Assembly (NCBI GenBank): GCA_021786135.1 | Contig: JAJYNV010000043.1 | Location: 1-9,405, forward strand | Length of the DNA stretch: 9,405 nucleotides | From: Bacillota bacterium | GTDB taxonomy: Bacteria; Bacillota; Sulfobacillia; JAJZYS01; JAJYTV01 | Direction: 5' to 3' | Shown here: positions 1-6,448 of the stretch, piece by piece | How the letters are laid out: every line of letters begins with the position of its first letter | Numbering within the stretch: the first letter of the stretch is position 1 | Notes under the pieces: generated by a model | Databases searched by the model: none | What the model saw: only the letters and a program-made list of their open reading frames with translations | What the model was told of the DNA's origin: nothing | Made by a program: the position numbers and the translations under genes

Positions 1-96
1 AGCCTTGCCGATATCGTCATAGGTGAGCGACCCGGCTTCCTTGCCCTTGCGGATAAGATCCTGCATGCCCTCGATAGGAAGATCCTTCGCGCTCAA
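1..96 (-). CDS. rpoD: RNA polymerase primary sigma factor RpoD, N-terminal fragment
   Basis: This is the main vegetative sigma factor, which directs RNA polymerase to housekeeping promoters. Only its first 32 codons are in the window. They read MSAKDLPIEGMQDLIRKGKE and then AGSLTYDDIGKA, which resembles the start of sigma-70 region 1.1 (family pattern: IRKGKE..LTYDEI). The gene follows dnaG on the same strand, the classic dnaG-rpoD order. An in-frame TGA lies just upstream of the TTG at 96-94, so this TTG is the only start that keeps the whole conserved segment. Its first bases overlap the dnaG stop in TTGA, which implies translational coupling. A G-rich stretch (GGTGGGGG) about 11 bases upstream, inside dnaG, may be a weak ribosome binding site. 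The ATG at codon 11 is a less likely alternative start. The identification rests on a short fragment plus the neighbouring gene. Confidence 0.85.
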   Translation of the reverse strand, partial: MSAKDLPIEGMQDLIRKGKEAGSLTYDDIGKA

Positions 97-1853
97 GGCC
101 GCTGCTCACCCCCACCTTTGGCCGATGCGCCAAGCTCACGGAGGAGTTCATGGGACAGGACTAGCAGCGATGGATCCACCGCTTGGCCTGACTCAAGAAG
201 CTCCCGAATGTGCCGATTGACTTCGTTCAGGCGAAGCCTAATACCTGCTTGCGCCCATCTCGCGATGGTCTTCGCCACCTCGGCCTCCGCCAGATCCACG
301 GCGAGCGACGCCTCGGCCCAGGCGCTGCGCACGGCCCCGTCCTCCGTGGCCGAGACATCCTTGCCGGACGCCGCGAGCTCGAGTGCGGCGTCGAGCGTCT
401 GGTCATGGAGAGGCCGGCAGGCGGTCCGAATCTCCGCCGCCCGCGAGGGATACTGCGATGCGAGGGCGAGCAGCTGCCGCTCGATCGGCAGCCATTCGGG
501 CGTCTTCGTCGCCACGGCAGTGTTCCTAGTACTATTCCTAGGACTCGCCAGCGTATGCATTCTGTCGCCGCTGCGCGCACCGCGCTGGAATTCGAGGCGC
601 AGAGCTTCCTCCCGCACCTCGAGCCGCGCCGCGAGGCGCCTGAGCTCCTCGTCGCGCACGAGCGGACTCTGCACGGCGCGGATGGCGGTGAAGACCTCCT
701 GTGCGATCGCCGCCTTGCCCTCCGGTGATGCGGCATCGTGAGCACGCCCGGCCATGGCGAACAGCCAGTCCGTGACGGGAGCGGCCTGCTCCAAGGTCTT
801 CTGCCACGTCGCCGTGCCCTCTGGCGCACGCAGCAGTTCGTCCGGGTCCTTGCCGCCGCGGGGCTGGGCCACCAGCACCTCGATACCCTGCTGCAGGAGC
901 GGTTCCGCGCTGCGGCGCACCGCCGCCTGGCCCGCCGCGTCGCTGTCGAAGGCGAGGTAGGCGCGTTTCACCGCGCGCCCCAGCTGGCGCGCGTGGTCGT
1001 CCGTGAGCGACGTGCCGAGCGTCGCGACCGTCGCGGGGAACCCGTGCCGGTGGAGCGCGATCGCGTCCATGTAGCCCTCCACGAGCGTCACCGCCTGCTG
1101 CTCGCGCATCGTGCGCTGCGCCCAGGACCAGCCGTAGAGGATGCTGCCCTTGTGGAAGAGCGGCGTCTCGGCCGAGTTGAGATATTTCGGCTGTCCTTCG
1201 CCGAGGATCCGTCCGCCGAAGCCGACGATATGGCCGGCGCGGTCCCTGATGGCGAACGTCACGCGTTCGCGGAAGCGGTCGTACAGGCGCCCGCCCTGGC
1301 TCTTCGCACCGAGCCCCGCCTCGAGCAGAAGCTCGGGCGTCGCCTTGAGCGAGCGGCAGATGTCATCGCCTCCGAGCGCGTAGCCGAGATCGAAGCGGGC
1401 GCTGTCATCCCCCGTGAGGCCGCGCCCCGCAAGGTAGCGGCGGGCTCCTTCGCCCTCGGGGCCCGCGAGATGACGGCTGAAGCGCTCCTGCGCCGCCTCG
1501 AGCAGGCGCAGCAGGACCTGGCGCCTTTCCTGGCGCTGCGCCGCCTCCGGCGTCGCCTCCTCCTCGGGCATCTCGACGTGGAACTCCGCGGCCAGGAAAG
1601 CAACGGCGTCCGGGAACGAGAAGCCGTCGCGCTTCATCACGTAGTCGATGACATCGCCGCCGGCATGGCAGCCGAAGCAGTAAAAAAGGCCCCGCTCGGA
1701 TGAGACGGAGAAGGACGGGCTCTTCTCTTGATGGAAGGGGCAGAGTCCGACGAGCCGCTGACCCTGGCGCCGCAACGCCACCGTCTGGCTGACGACGGCC
1801 ACGATGTCCGCCTTGCGTCTCAACTCGTCGAGCCCCTCCGTACGGAAGGGCAA
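93..1853 (-). CDS. dnaG: DNA primase DnaG
   Basis: This enzyme makes the RNA primers for lagging-strand DNA synthesis and acts at the replication fork with the DnaB-type helicase. With residues numbered from the upstream GTG at 1862, the domains come in the usual order. A CHC2 zinc-binding domain has C41, H44, C62 and C65 (CPFH...CFGC). The catalytic core carries FGGRIL (215-220) and KYLNS (226-230). The Toprim part has EGYMD (262-266), LGTSLT (282-287), the metal-binding DSD (306-308) and KDPDELL (338-344). A polar linker (about 431-456) leads to a helical C-terminal domain of the helicase-interacting type. Length (586-589 residues) is normal for DnaG. I chose the TTG at 1853 because GGGAGGT lies 7 bases before it; that same motif directly abuts the GTG at 1862. 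The gene overlaps rpoD downstream. Confidence 0.97.
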   Translation of the reverse strand: MPFRTEGLDELRRKADIVAVVSQTVALRRQGQRLVGLCPFHQEKSPSFSVSSERGLFYCFGCHAGGDVIDYVMKRDGFSFPDAVAFLAAEFHVEMPEEEATPEAAQRQERRQVLLRLLEAAQERFSRHLAGPEGEGARRYLAGRGLTGDDSARFDLGYALGGDDICRSLKATPELLLEAGLGAKSQGGRLYDRFRERVTFAIRDRAGHIVGFGGRILGEGQPKYLNSAETPLFHKGSILYGWSWAQRTMREQQAVTLVEGYMDAIALHRHGFPATVATLGTSLTDDHARQLGRAVKRAYLAFDSDAAGQAAVRRSAEPLLQQGIEVLVAQPRGGKDPDELLRAPEGTATWQKTLEQAAPVTDWLFAMAGRAHDAASPEGKAAIAQEVFTAIRAVQSPLVRDEELRRLAARLEVREEALRLEFQRGARSGDRMHTLASPRNSTRNTAVATKTPEWLPIERQLLALASQYPSRAAEIRTACRPLHDQTLDAALELAASGKDVSATEDGAVRSAWAEASLAVDLAEAEVAKTIARWAQAGIRLRLNEVNRHIRELLESGQAVDPSLLVLSHELLRELGASAKGGGEQRP

Positions 1854-1860
1854 GGAAGAC

Positions 1861-1867
1861 ACCTCCC
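1861..1867 (-). promoter_or_regulatory. Ribosome binding site of dnaG
   Basis: On the minus strand this reads GGGAGGT. It is 7 bases from the TTG at 1853, which is good spacing, but has no gap to the GTG at 1862. It therefore argues for the TTG start. Confidence 0.6.
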
Positions 1868-1956
1868 TCGCGCGCTATCCCACGCTTCGCCGCCCGCGGC
1901 GCGAATCCTTCGCAGGCGCCGGGCGCCTCCAGGGCGACATCGGCTTGCCTGAACAC

Positions 1957-1985
1957 TTGACAGTCCGCTGATCAAGATGTTGACT
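1957..1985 (+). promoter_or_regulatory. Candidate promoter of the tetR-ABC operon
   Basis: A perfect -35 hexamer TTGACA (1957-1962) is followed after 17 bases by TTGACT (1980-1985), a poor match to TATAAT (3 of 6). The -10 box overlaps the left arm of the palindrome at 1981-1997, so a protein bound there would block polymerase. This is inferred from sequence only. Confidence 0.5.
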
Positions 1986-1997
1986 GATTGTCAGTCA
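1981..1997 (+). promoter_or_regulatory. Palindromic operator, probably for the adjacent TetR regulator
   Basis: TGACTGATTGTCAGTCA is a perfect inverted repeat with 7-base arms and a 3-base centre. It covers the candidate -10 box and ends 6 bases before the ribosome binding site of the TetR-family gene. TetR-family repressors typically bind such palindromes in their own promoters, so autoregulation of the operon is the natural reading. It also lies between this operon and the divergent dnaG, so an effect on dnaG cannot be excluded, though the dnaG start is about 130 bases away. Confidence 0.75.
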
Positions 1998-2017
1998 GTA
2001 CTCGAGGAGGCGGTTCC

Positions 2018-2611
2018 ATGGCCAAGCGGCGCAAGGGCGACCGTTACCAGGAACTCGTGGCGGCCGCCGCCCGGATCTTTGCGGAGCGCGGCGTGAAGGG
2101 CACCCTTGTGAGCGACATCGTAAAGGCGGCCGGCGTCGCCCAGGGCACGTTCTATCTCTACTTCAAGACGAAGGACGACATCGTGCTGGCCGTCGTCGAT
2201 CAGCTGGTCGACGTGCTCGAGGGGAACCTCGCGAACGCGGTGCGGACGGACGGCCGCTCGGCCGCGGAGCGTCTGCGCCTCCTGTGCGAGGTGCTTGCGG
2301 ATCTCGCCTCTGTACCAGGCACGCCGGAGATCGTCGACTTCATGCACAGTTCCGAGAACCGCATCCTCCACGACCGCCTCGTGGCGGCTTTGGCGCCGCG
2401 GCTCGTCGACCTGATGGAAGGGGTGATCCGCCAGGGCCAGGCGGAGGGCTCCTTCGACGTCAAGGACGCGCGCAGGGCCGCCTGGTTCGTCCTGAGCGGA
2501 CTGCAGGGCACAGAGCTCAGTGGCGTTCCGCTCGCCGAGATGCCCGAGGCCTTGAACGTATCCGCTGATCTCGCGCTGCGCGCCCTGGGCTTCAAAGGCG
2601 GTGCCTCATGA
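2018..2611 (+). CDS. TetR/AcrR-family transcriptional regulator
   Basis: This is a ligand-responsive DNA-binding repressor that probably controls its own operon, including the ABC transporter that follows. The 197-residue product is typical in length for the family. Residues about 9-55 form the TetR DNA-binding domain. The helix-turn-helix begins VSDIVKAAGV (31-40) and runs into the hallmark GTFYLYFKTKDD (43-54). The remaining helical part (about 60-195) is the ligand-binding and dimerisation domain, which varies between members and gives no ligand. The ATG at 2018 was chosen because GAGGAGG (2004-2010) lies 7 bases upstream; the TTG at 1988 lies inside the operator and has no such site. The stop overlaps the ATPase start by four bases (ATGA), so the genes are coupled. 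By context the ligand is likely a compound exported by the transporter. Confidence 0.93.
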   Translation: MAKRRKGDRYQELVAAAARIFAERGVKGTLVSDIVKAAGVAQGTFYLYFKTKDDIVLAVVDQLVDVLEGNLANAVRTDGRSAAERLRLLCEVLADLASVPGTPEIVDFMHSSENRILHDRLVAALAPRLVDLMEGVIRQGQAEGSFDVKDARRAAWFVLSGLQGTELSGVPLAEMPEALNVSADLALRALGFKGGAS

Positions 2612-3519
2612 GAGGGGAACTCGCGATCGCCGCGCGATCGCTCACCAAGCGCTACCCCCAGGTCACGGCGGTGGAGGGTCTCGACCTCACCGTCCGCCGC
2701 GGAGAGATCTACGGCTTCCTCGGCCTGAACGGCGCCGGCAAGACCACGACGATCCGCATGCTGCTCGGCCTCATCCGGCCGAGCGCGGGCTCGGTCGAGG
2801 TGCTCGGCGAGAGGGTGCGCCCCGGCCAGAGCGCCTTCCTCGGACGGGTCGGCTGCCTCATCGAGTCCGCCACCGCCTACCCGAACCTCACCGTACGCGA
2901 GAATCTCGAGATCCAGCGCCGGCTGACACACGCGCCCCAGGGCGCCGTCGACGAGGCGATCGAGTTCCTCCGCCTCGGTGAATATCGTGAGCGCAGGGCG
3001 GGCCATCTCTCCCTCGGCAACAAGCAGCGCCTGGCGCTCGCGCGGGCCCTGCTGCACCACCCCGACCTCGTGGTGCTCGACGAGCCGGCGAACGGCCTCG
3101 ATCCGGCCGGCATCGTGGAGATCCGCGAACTCCTGCGCGGTCTCGCTCGGGAGAAGGGCACCACGGTGTTCATGTCGAGCCACATCCTGACCGAGGTGGC
3201 GCAGCTCGCCGACCGGCTCGGCATCGTGCACCGCGGGCGGCTCCTCGAGGAACTCGATCGCGATGCGCTGCGCTCGAAGCGGCGCGCGCTGCTCGAGATA
3301 CCGACTCCCGCCCCGGACGACGCCGTGGCCGCGCTGTCGCGGGCCGGCTTCGGGCCCTCGGAGCGCGATGCCGCAGGACTCAGGCTCACGGCCGAGCCCG
3401 AGGACGTTCCCGCCGTCGCGCAGGTCCTCCTCGCGGCGGGCGTCCCCTTCACGGGCATCTCGCCGCTGGCCGAGGACCTCGAGGACTATTTCCTGCGTCT
3501 CACGGGAGGCGAAGTCTGA
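2608..3519 (+). CDS. ABC transporter ATP-binding protein, BcrA/LanF-like
   Basis: This is the cytoplasmic ATPase of an export system, working with the membrane protein encoded next. The 303 residues show Walker A GLNGAGKT (39-46), signature LSLGNKQ (134-140), Walker B LVVLDEP (154-160) with catalytic E159, D-loop NGLDP (162-166) and switch histidine H192. Where most ABC ATPases have a Q-loop glutamine there is glutamate in the stretch CLIES (E86), followed by YPNLTVREN. An E-loop and an LSLGxKQ signature are known features of the bacitracin (BcrA) and lantibiotic-immunity (LanF) subfamily. That points to export of membrane-active peptides or similar drugs, but the substrate is inferred. Residues about 220-303 form a C-terminal extension common in this subfamily. 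Start and stop overlap both neighbours (ATGA, then TGATG), so all three genes are probably translated as a unit. Confidence 0.93.
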   Translation: MRGELAIAARSLTKRYPQVTAVEGLDLTVRRGEIYGFLGLNGAGKTTTIRMLLGLIRPSAGSVEVLGERVRPGQSAFLGRVGCLIESATAYPNLTVRENLEIQRRLTHAPQGAVDEAIEFLRLGEYRERRAGHLSLGNKQRLALARALLHHPDLVVLDEPANGLDPAGIVEIRELLRGLAREKGTTVFMSSHILTEVAQLADRLGIVHRGRLLEELDRDALRSKRRALLEIPTPAPDDAVAALSRAGFGPSERDAAGLRLTAEPEDVPAVAQVLLAAGVPFTGISPLAEDLEDYFLRLTGGEV

Positions 3520-4301
3520 TGTTCGGGGACGTGCTCCGCACGGAGTTCCTCAAGCTGCGCCACAGTCGCGTGCCGTGGATCTCGCTCGTCGCGCTCGCTC
3601 TCGGCCCCCTCGGCCTCGCCCTCTTCATGTGGATCGCGGCCGAGCCCGCGCGCGCGAAGAGCCTCGGCCTTGTCGGCACCAAGGCGAGCCTGCTCGGGCT
3701 CGCCGCGACCTGGCCCGCCTTCCTGACGATGTTCACGGAGGTCGTGGGCGGCGGCGGTCTTCTTCTCCTCGCCTTCGTCATCCCCTACCTGTTCGGCCGC
3801 GAGTACCAGGAAGGCACGGCCAAAAACATGCTGACACTGCCGGCCGGCCGCCATCTCTTCGTTGTCGCGAAGTTCACCGTGGCTGCGGTCTGGTGGGTCA
3901 TCATCGTGGCGGCCGTCAGCCTCGAGACCTTCGCGATCGGCTTTGCCCTCTCACTCCCCGGCTTCACGTCCTCGCTCGCGGTGACAGCCCTGCTGCGCAC
4001 CCTCGAGCTGGCGGGCGTCGCCTTCCTCCTGAGCTCGTTCGTGGGCTTCATGGCGTTGCTCGGCCGGGGCTACCTCACGCCGCTCGGCTTCGCGATCGGG
4101 ACGCTGGCCCTGGGCGACATCTTCTCCCACACGGGCTGGGCCGCCTGGTTCCCCTGGTCGATAGAGTCGCTCCTGAGCGGCACGCTCGGCCCGCAGGTCG
4201 CCACGCTCCCCGTCGGCAGCCTCCTCGTGCTGCTCCTCACGTTCCTCCTTGGTGTCGCGGCCACCGCCGCGCAGCTGAGGTGGGGCGACAACACCCAGTA
4301 G
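3519..4301 (+). CDS. ABC transporter permease, ABC-2/BcrB-LanE-like
   Basis: This is the membrane-spanning partner of the preceding ATPase. The 260 residues contain about six hydrophobic segments: roughly 19-40, 76-93, 115-144, 158-182, 185-200 and 231-253. After the second is the conserved cytoplasmic stretch FGREYQEGTAKNMLTLP (92-108). FGREYxxGTxKN is a recurring feature of ABC-2 permeases, particularly the bacitracin and lantibiotic immunity type. The start ATG overlaps the stop of the ATPase gene by one base. No second permease follows; a strong hairpin closes the operon. The pump therefore probably works as two ATPases with a permease homodimer, unlike three-component LanFEG systems. The substrate is unknown. 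Family assignment is firm; the antimicrobial-peptide role is inference from the E-loop ATPase and the repressor. Confidence 0.88.
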   Translation: MFGDVLRTEFLKLRHSRVPWISLVALALGPLGLALFMWIAAEPARAKSLGLVGTKASLLGLAATWPAFLTMFTEVVGGGGLLLLAFVIPYLFGREYQEGTAKNMLTLPAGRHLFVVAKFTVAAVWWVIIVAAVSLETFAIGFALSLPGFTSSLAVTALLRTLELAGVAFLLSSFVGFMALLGRGYLTPLGFAIGTLALGDIFSHTGWAAWFPWSIESLLSGTLGPQVATLPVGSLLVLLLTFLLGVAATAAQLRWGDNTQ

Positions 4302-4312
4302 CCGGGGCGCAG

Positions 4313-4352
4313 GGAAAGCGGGAAGCCGCGTAGAGGCGGCTTCCCGCTTTCC
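4313..4352 (+). terminator. Strong hairpin after the ABC operon, terminator-like
   Basis: GGAAAGCGGGAAGCCGC pairs perfectly with its reverse complement over 17 bases around a 6-base loop (GTAGAG), starting 11 bases after the permease stop. There is no run of T after the stem (GTCTCG follows), so it is not a textbook intrinsic terminator. It may end transcription inefficiently, protect the mRNA 3' end, or act with Rho. Confidence 0.7.
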
Positions 4353-4473
4353 GTCTCGATGCGCGCCCATTGCGTCATCGCTTCTTTTGGCGGACCGCAC
4401 CCAGCCCATGGCCCCACCGTCATGGCGAAGTCTCCCCAGATGTCGCGAACCTCAGCCTACACTCAAGGCCTAT

Positions 4474-4506
4474 GGTCGCGAGTGCAAGAGACCCGCAATC
4501 GCGACC
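4474..4506 (+). promoter_or_regulatory. Inverted repeat upstream of sdaAB, possible operator
   Basis: GGTCGCGA (4474-4481) and TCGCGACC (4499-4506) are perfect reverse complements separated by 17 bases. A third TCGCGA lies at 4443-4448. The repeat ends 17 bases before the TATAAC box, covering the expected -35 region, which is a place where a repressor or activator of serine catabolism could bind. No regulator is identified. Confidence 0.45.
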
Positions 4507-4523
4507 GACACGCGCGGTTTGCG

Positions 4524-4529
4524 TATAAC
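4524..4529 (+). promoter_or_regulatory. Candidate -10 box for sdaAB-sdaAA
   Basis: TATAAC matches the -10 consensus at 5 of 6 positions and is the most AT-rich box in the 210-base gap between the ABC operon hairpin and sdaAB. No good -35 hexamer lies 16-18 bases upstream; the inverted-repeat arm is there instead, which would suit an activator-dependent promoter. Weakly supported. Confidence 0.35.
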
Positions 4530-4559
4530 CGAGCACTATGCGATGTTTATTGAAGTGCG

Positions 4560-4565
4560 AAGGGG
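4560..4565 (+). promoter_or_regulatory. Ribosome binding site of sdaAB
   Basis: AAGGGG is 6 bases before the GTG at 4572 but directly abuts the ATG at 4566. It therefore favours the GTG start, which also matches the usual N-terminus of the family. Confidence 0.5.
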
Positions 4566-4571
4566 ATGACC

Positions 4572-5237
4572 GTGGGCTACAGAAGCGCTTTCGACATCAT
4601 CGGCCCCGCAATGGTCGGTCCCTCGAGTTCGCATACCGCCGGCGCGAACCGCATCGGGCAGATGGTGCGGCAGCTCTCCGGCGCAACGCCGTCGACGGTC
4701 AAGGTGACCTTCTTCAATTCGTTCGCCGAAACGTATATAGGCCACAGCACCGACCGCGCGACCATCGGCGGCCTGCTCGGCCTCCGAACCGACGATCCGC
4801 GCAACCGCGATGCCCTGGACATCGCGCGAAGGGCGGGCATGAAGATCGTGTTCGAGACGGGTACGCTCGACGGCGTCCATCCGAACTGCCTGCGCGCCGA
4901 GGTCAGGGGAGCGGGCGACCCTGTGAACGCCGTCGGCATCTCGATCGGTGGCGGCCGCATCGCCATCATCGAGCTCGATGGCTACAACGTACGCCTGTCG
5001 GGAGAATACCCGACGCTCGTGCTGCGCCACATCGACCGCATCGGCGTCGTGGAGACGATCGGGACGATCCTCGCCCGGGCAGGGATCAACGTCTCCCATA
5101 TGGAGATCGACCGCAAGCGTCGCGGCGGCGAAGCGATCGCCGTCATCGAGCTGGACCAGGCGGTCACGACCGGTATTCTGGACAGCCTGCGGCAGAGGCT
5201 CCCTCTCCTGACGGTCAAGCAACTGGAGGCAGTGTAG
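4572..5237 (+). CDS. sdaAB: L-serine dehydratase, iron-sulfur-dependent, beta subunit
   Basis: This is one chain of the two-chain enzyme that deaminates L-serine to pyruvate and ammonium in the cytoplasm. The 221-residue product matches the usual beta-chain length. It opens GYRSAFDIIGPAMVG and carries the conserved GPSSSHTAGA motif (16-25) and HSTDRAT (58-64). The C-terminal part from about residue 147 is an ACT domain (LRHIDRIGVVETIGTILARA onward), a small-ligand binding module that in this family may sense serine or another effector. I prefer the GTG at 4572 because of ribosome-binding-site spacing; the ATG at 4566 would add two residues. The stop overlaps the alpha-chain start (TAGTG), so the two chains are made together. 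The chain is not active alone; the iron-sulfur cysteines are in the alpha subunit. Confidence 0.95.
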   Translation: MGYRSAFDIIGPAMVGPSSSHTAGANRIGQMVRQLSGATPSTVKVTFFNSFAETYIGHSTDRATIGGLLGLRTDDPRNRDALDIARRAGMKIVFETGTLDGVHPNCLRAEVRGAGDPVNAVGISIGGGRIAIIELDGYNVRLSGEYPTLVLRHIDRIGVVETIGTILARAGINVSHMEIDRKRRGGEAIAVIELDQAVTTGILDSLRQRLPLLTVKQLEAV

Positions 5238-6151
5238 TGTTCACGACCATGAGCGAGATCCTGGAACTGGCGTCCGGCCAGAACCTCCCGATCTCCGAGA
5301 TCATGCTGCAGCGCGAGGTCGAGGAGACGGGAAGGCCCCGCGAAGAGATCATCGCCCGCATGCGCGAGCATCTCGCGACGATGGAATCCGCCGCGAGGGA
5401 AGGCCTGCAGCGCGTGGACCGTTCTGCGAGCGGACTCTCGGGCGGGGATGCGAAGCGGCTGCACGACTACTACGCGTCGGGCAGGGCGCTTCTCGGCCCC
5501 CAGGGTAATCTGGCGGCCAGTCTGGCACTTGCGGTCTCGGAGACCAATGCCCGCATGGGGCGCATCGTCGCCACTCCCACCGCCGGTTCTGCCGGCATCC
5601 TGCCAGGCGTGCTCCTCACCCTCAGGGAGCGGCTGCAGCTCGGGACCGAGGAGCTCCTGGCCGGGGCCTTCACCGCTGCCGCCATCGGTCTTGTCATCGC
5701 CAACAGTGCGACCATCGCCGGCGCCAGCGGCGGCTGCCAGGCCGAGGTGGGCTCTGCGACCGCCATGGCGGCCGGGGCCGCCGTCGAGCTGGCCGGCGGC
5801 GGCCCGGATCAGGTGTGCCAGGCAGTCGCGCTTGCGCTCGAGAACGTTCTTGGACTCGTCTGCGATCCGGTCGCGGGGCTCGTAGAGGTGCCCTGCATCG
5901 TGCGCAACGGTGTGCACGCCGTGATGGCCCTGACCGCTGCGGATATGGCGCTGGCTGGCATCCAGAGCGTCATCCCTGCCGACGAGGTGATCGCCACCAT
6001 GAATGTGATCGGCAACGCGATGCCGCGTCAGTTCAAGGAGACAGCGCTGGGCGGGCTCGCCATCACGCCAACGGCCATCTGCCTGCGCGATCGCATTCGG
6101 GAACAGGGTACGCGGCAGGGGCCTTCAGACCCAAAAACGGGTACCAACTGA
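5237..6151 (+). CDS. sdaAA: L-serine dehydratase, iron-sulfur-dependent, alpha subunit
   Basis: This is the catalytic chain of the oxygen-labile serine dehydratase, which uses a [4Fe-4S] cluster rather than pyridoxal phosphate. Of 304 residues, the conserved landmarks are NLAASLALAVSETNARMGRI (91-110), ATPTAGSAGILPG (112-124), GASGGCQAE (162-170), VCDPVAGLVEVPC (208-220), and the NVIGNAMP...KETALGGLAITP region (256-278). C167, C209 and C220 sit where this family has its three cluster-binding cysteines, so the enzyme looks intact. The start is GTG at 5237 because GGAGG (5225-5229) lies 7 bases upstream; the ATG at 5249 is too far from it. The gene overlaps the sdaAB stop by one base. The reading frame stays open for another 74 codons after the TGA, but nothing recognisable is encoded there. 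An anaerobic or microaerobic lifestyle would suit this enzyme class. Confidence 0.96.
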   Translation: MFTTMSEILELASGQNLPISEIMLQREVEETGRPREEIIARMREHLATMESAAREGLQRVDRSASGLSGGDAKRLHDYYASGRALLGPQGNLAASLALAVSETNARMGRIVATPTAGSAGILPGVLLTLRERLQLGTEELLAGAFTAAAIGLVIANSATIAGASGGCQAEVGSATAMAAGAAVELAGGGPDQVCQAVALALENVLGLVCDPVAGLVEVPCIVRNGVHAVMALTAADMALAGIQSVIPADEVIATMNVIGNAMPRQFKETALGGLAITPTAICLRDRIREQGTRQGPSDPKTGTN

Positions 6152-6448
6152 CCGCCCCGCCCTCGGGTTTGCGTAGATTCCGGTCGAGCTGTTCGAGCCC
6201 CGACCTCTGTCCGCGGTCGCCGTCACTGGGCCTTGTGCAGTACGCACGAGTTTCCAGATGTGGTGCTCACAAGTCTCCTCTCCCGCGCTGAGATCCTGGC
6301 CAATGCTTACGCCCGATACGCTGAGCGCTCCAAACGTGGCCGGCCGCGTCCTCGCAGCGTCGTTCAGAACATCTGAATCAACCAGCCTGACGACGCACCT
6401 TGAAGCTCACTGACCGAGTTCCCTGACAGGGCCTGCCATCCTCCGACC
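6152..6448. other. Gap between convergent sdaAA and the low-GC island
   Basis: No gene, RNA or clear terminator was found here. The sdaAA frame stays open to a TGA at 6374-6376, giving a run that includes SRAEILANAYARYAERSK. That could be a decayed fragment, but open frames of this length are common in GC-rich DNA and I cannot match it to a family. A short weak hairpin (GGTCG...CGACC, around 6182-6205) is the only structure seen. Confidence 0.4.

Noticed and set aside
738..1703. A 321-codon plus-strand open frame opposite dnaG
   Set aside because: Its translation is Arg/Ala/Glu-rich without any motif and lies fully antisense to a clear primase gene; such shadows are expected in GC-rich DNA.
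2200..3231. A 343-codon minus-strand open frame opposite tetR and the ABC ATPase
   Set aside because: It is fully antisense to two genes with strong motifs and has no recognisable domain.
3263..4333. A 356-codon plus-strand open frame across the ATPase and permease genes
   Set aside because: It is very rich in Arg and Pro, has no motif, and is out of frame with two clear genes.
4538..5236. Upstream extension of the sdaAA frame that would give a 537-residue protein
   Set aside because: The added region overlaps sdaAB in another frame and is Arg-rich nonsense; GGAGG at 5225-5229 fixes the start at 5237.
6195..6212. tRNA-like T-loop (GTTCGAGCC)
   Set aside because: No acceptor, D or anticodon stems could be built around it.
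6152..6376. Readthrough extension of sdaAA
   Set aside because: Translation after the TGA begins PPRPRVCVDSGRAV, unlike the family C-terminus, and the alpha chain already has normal length.
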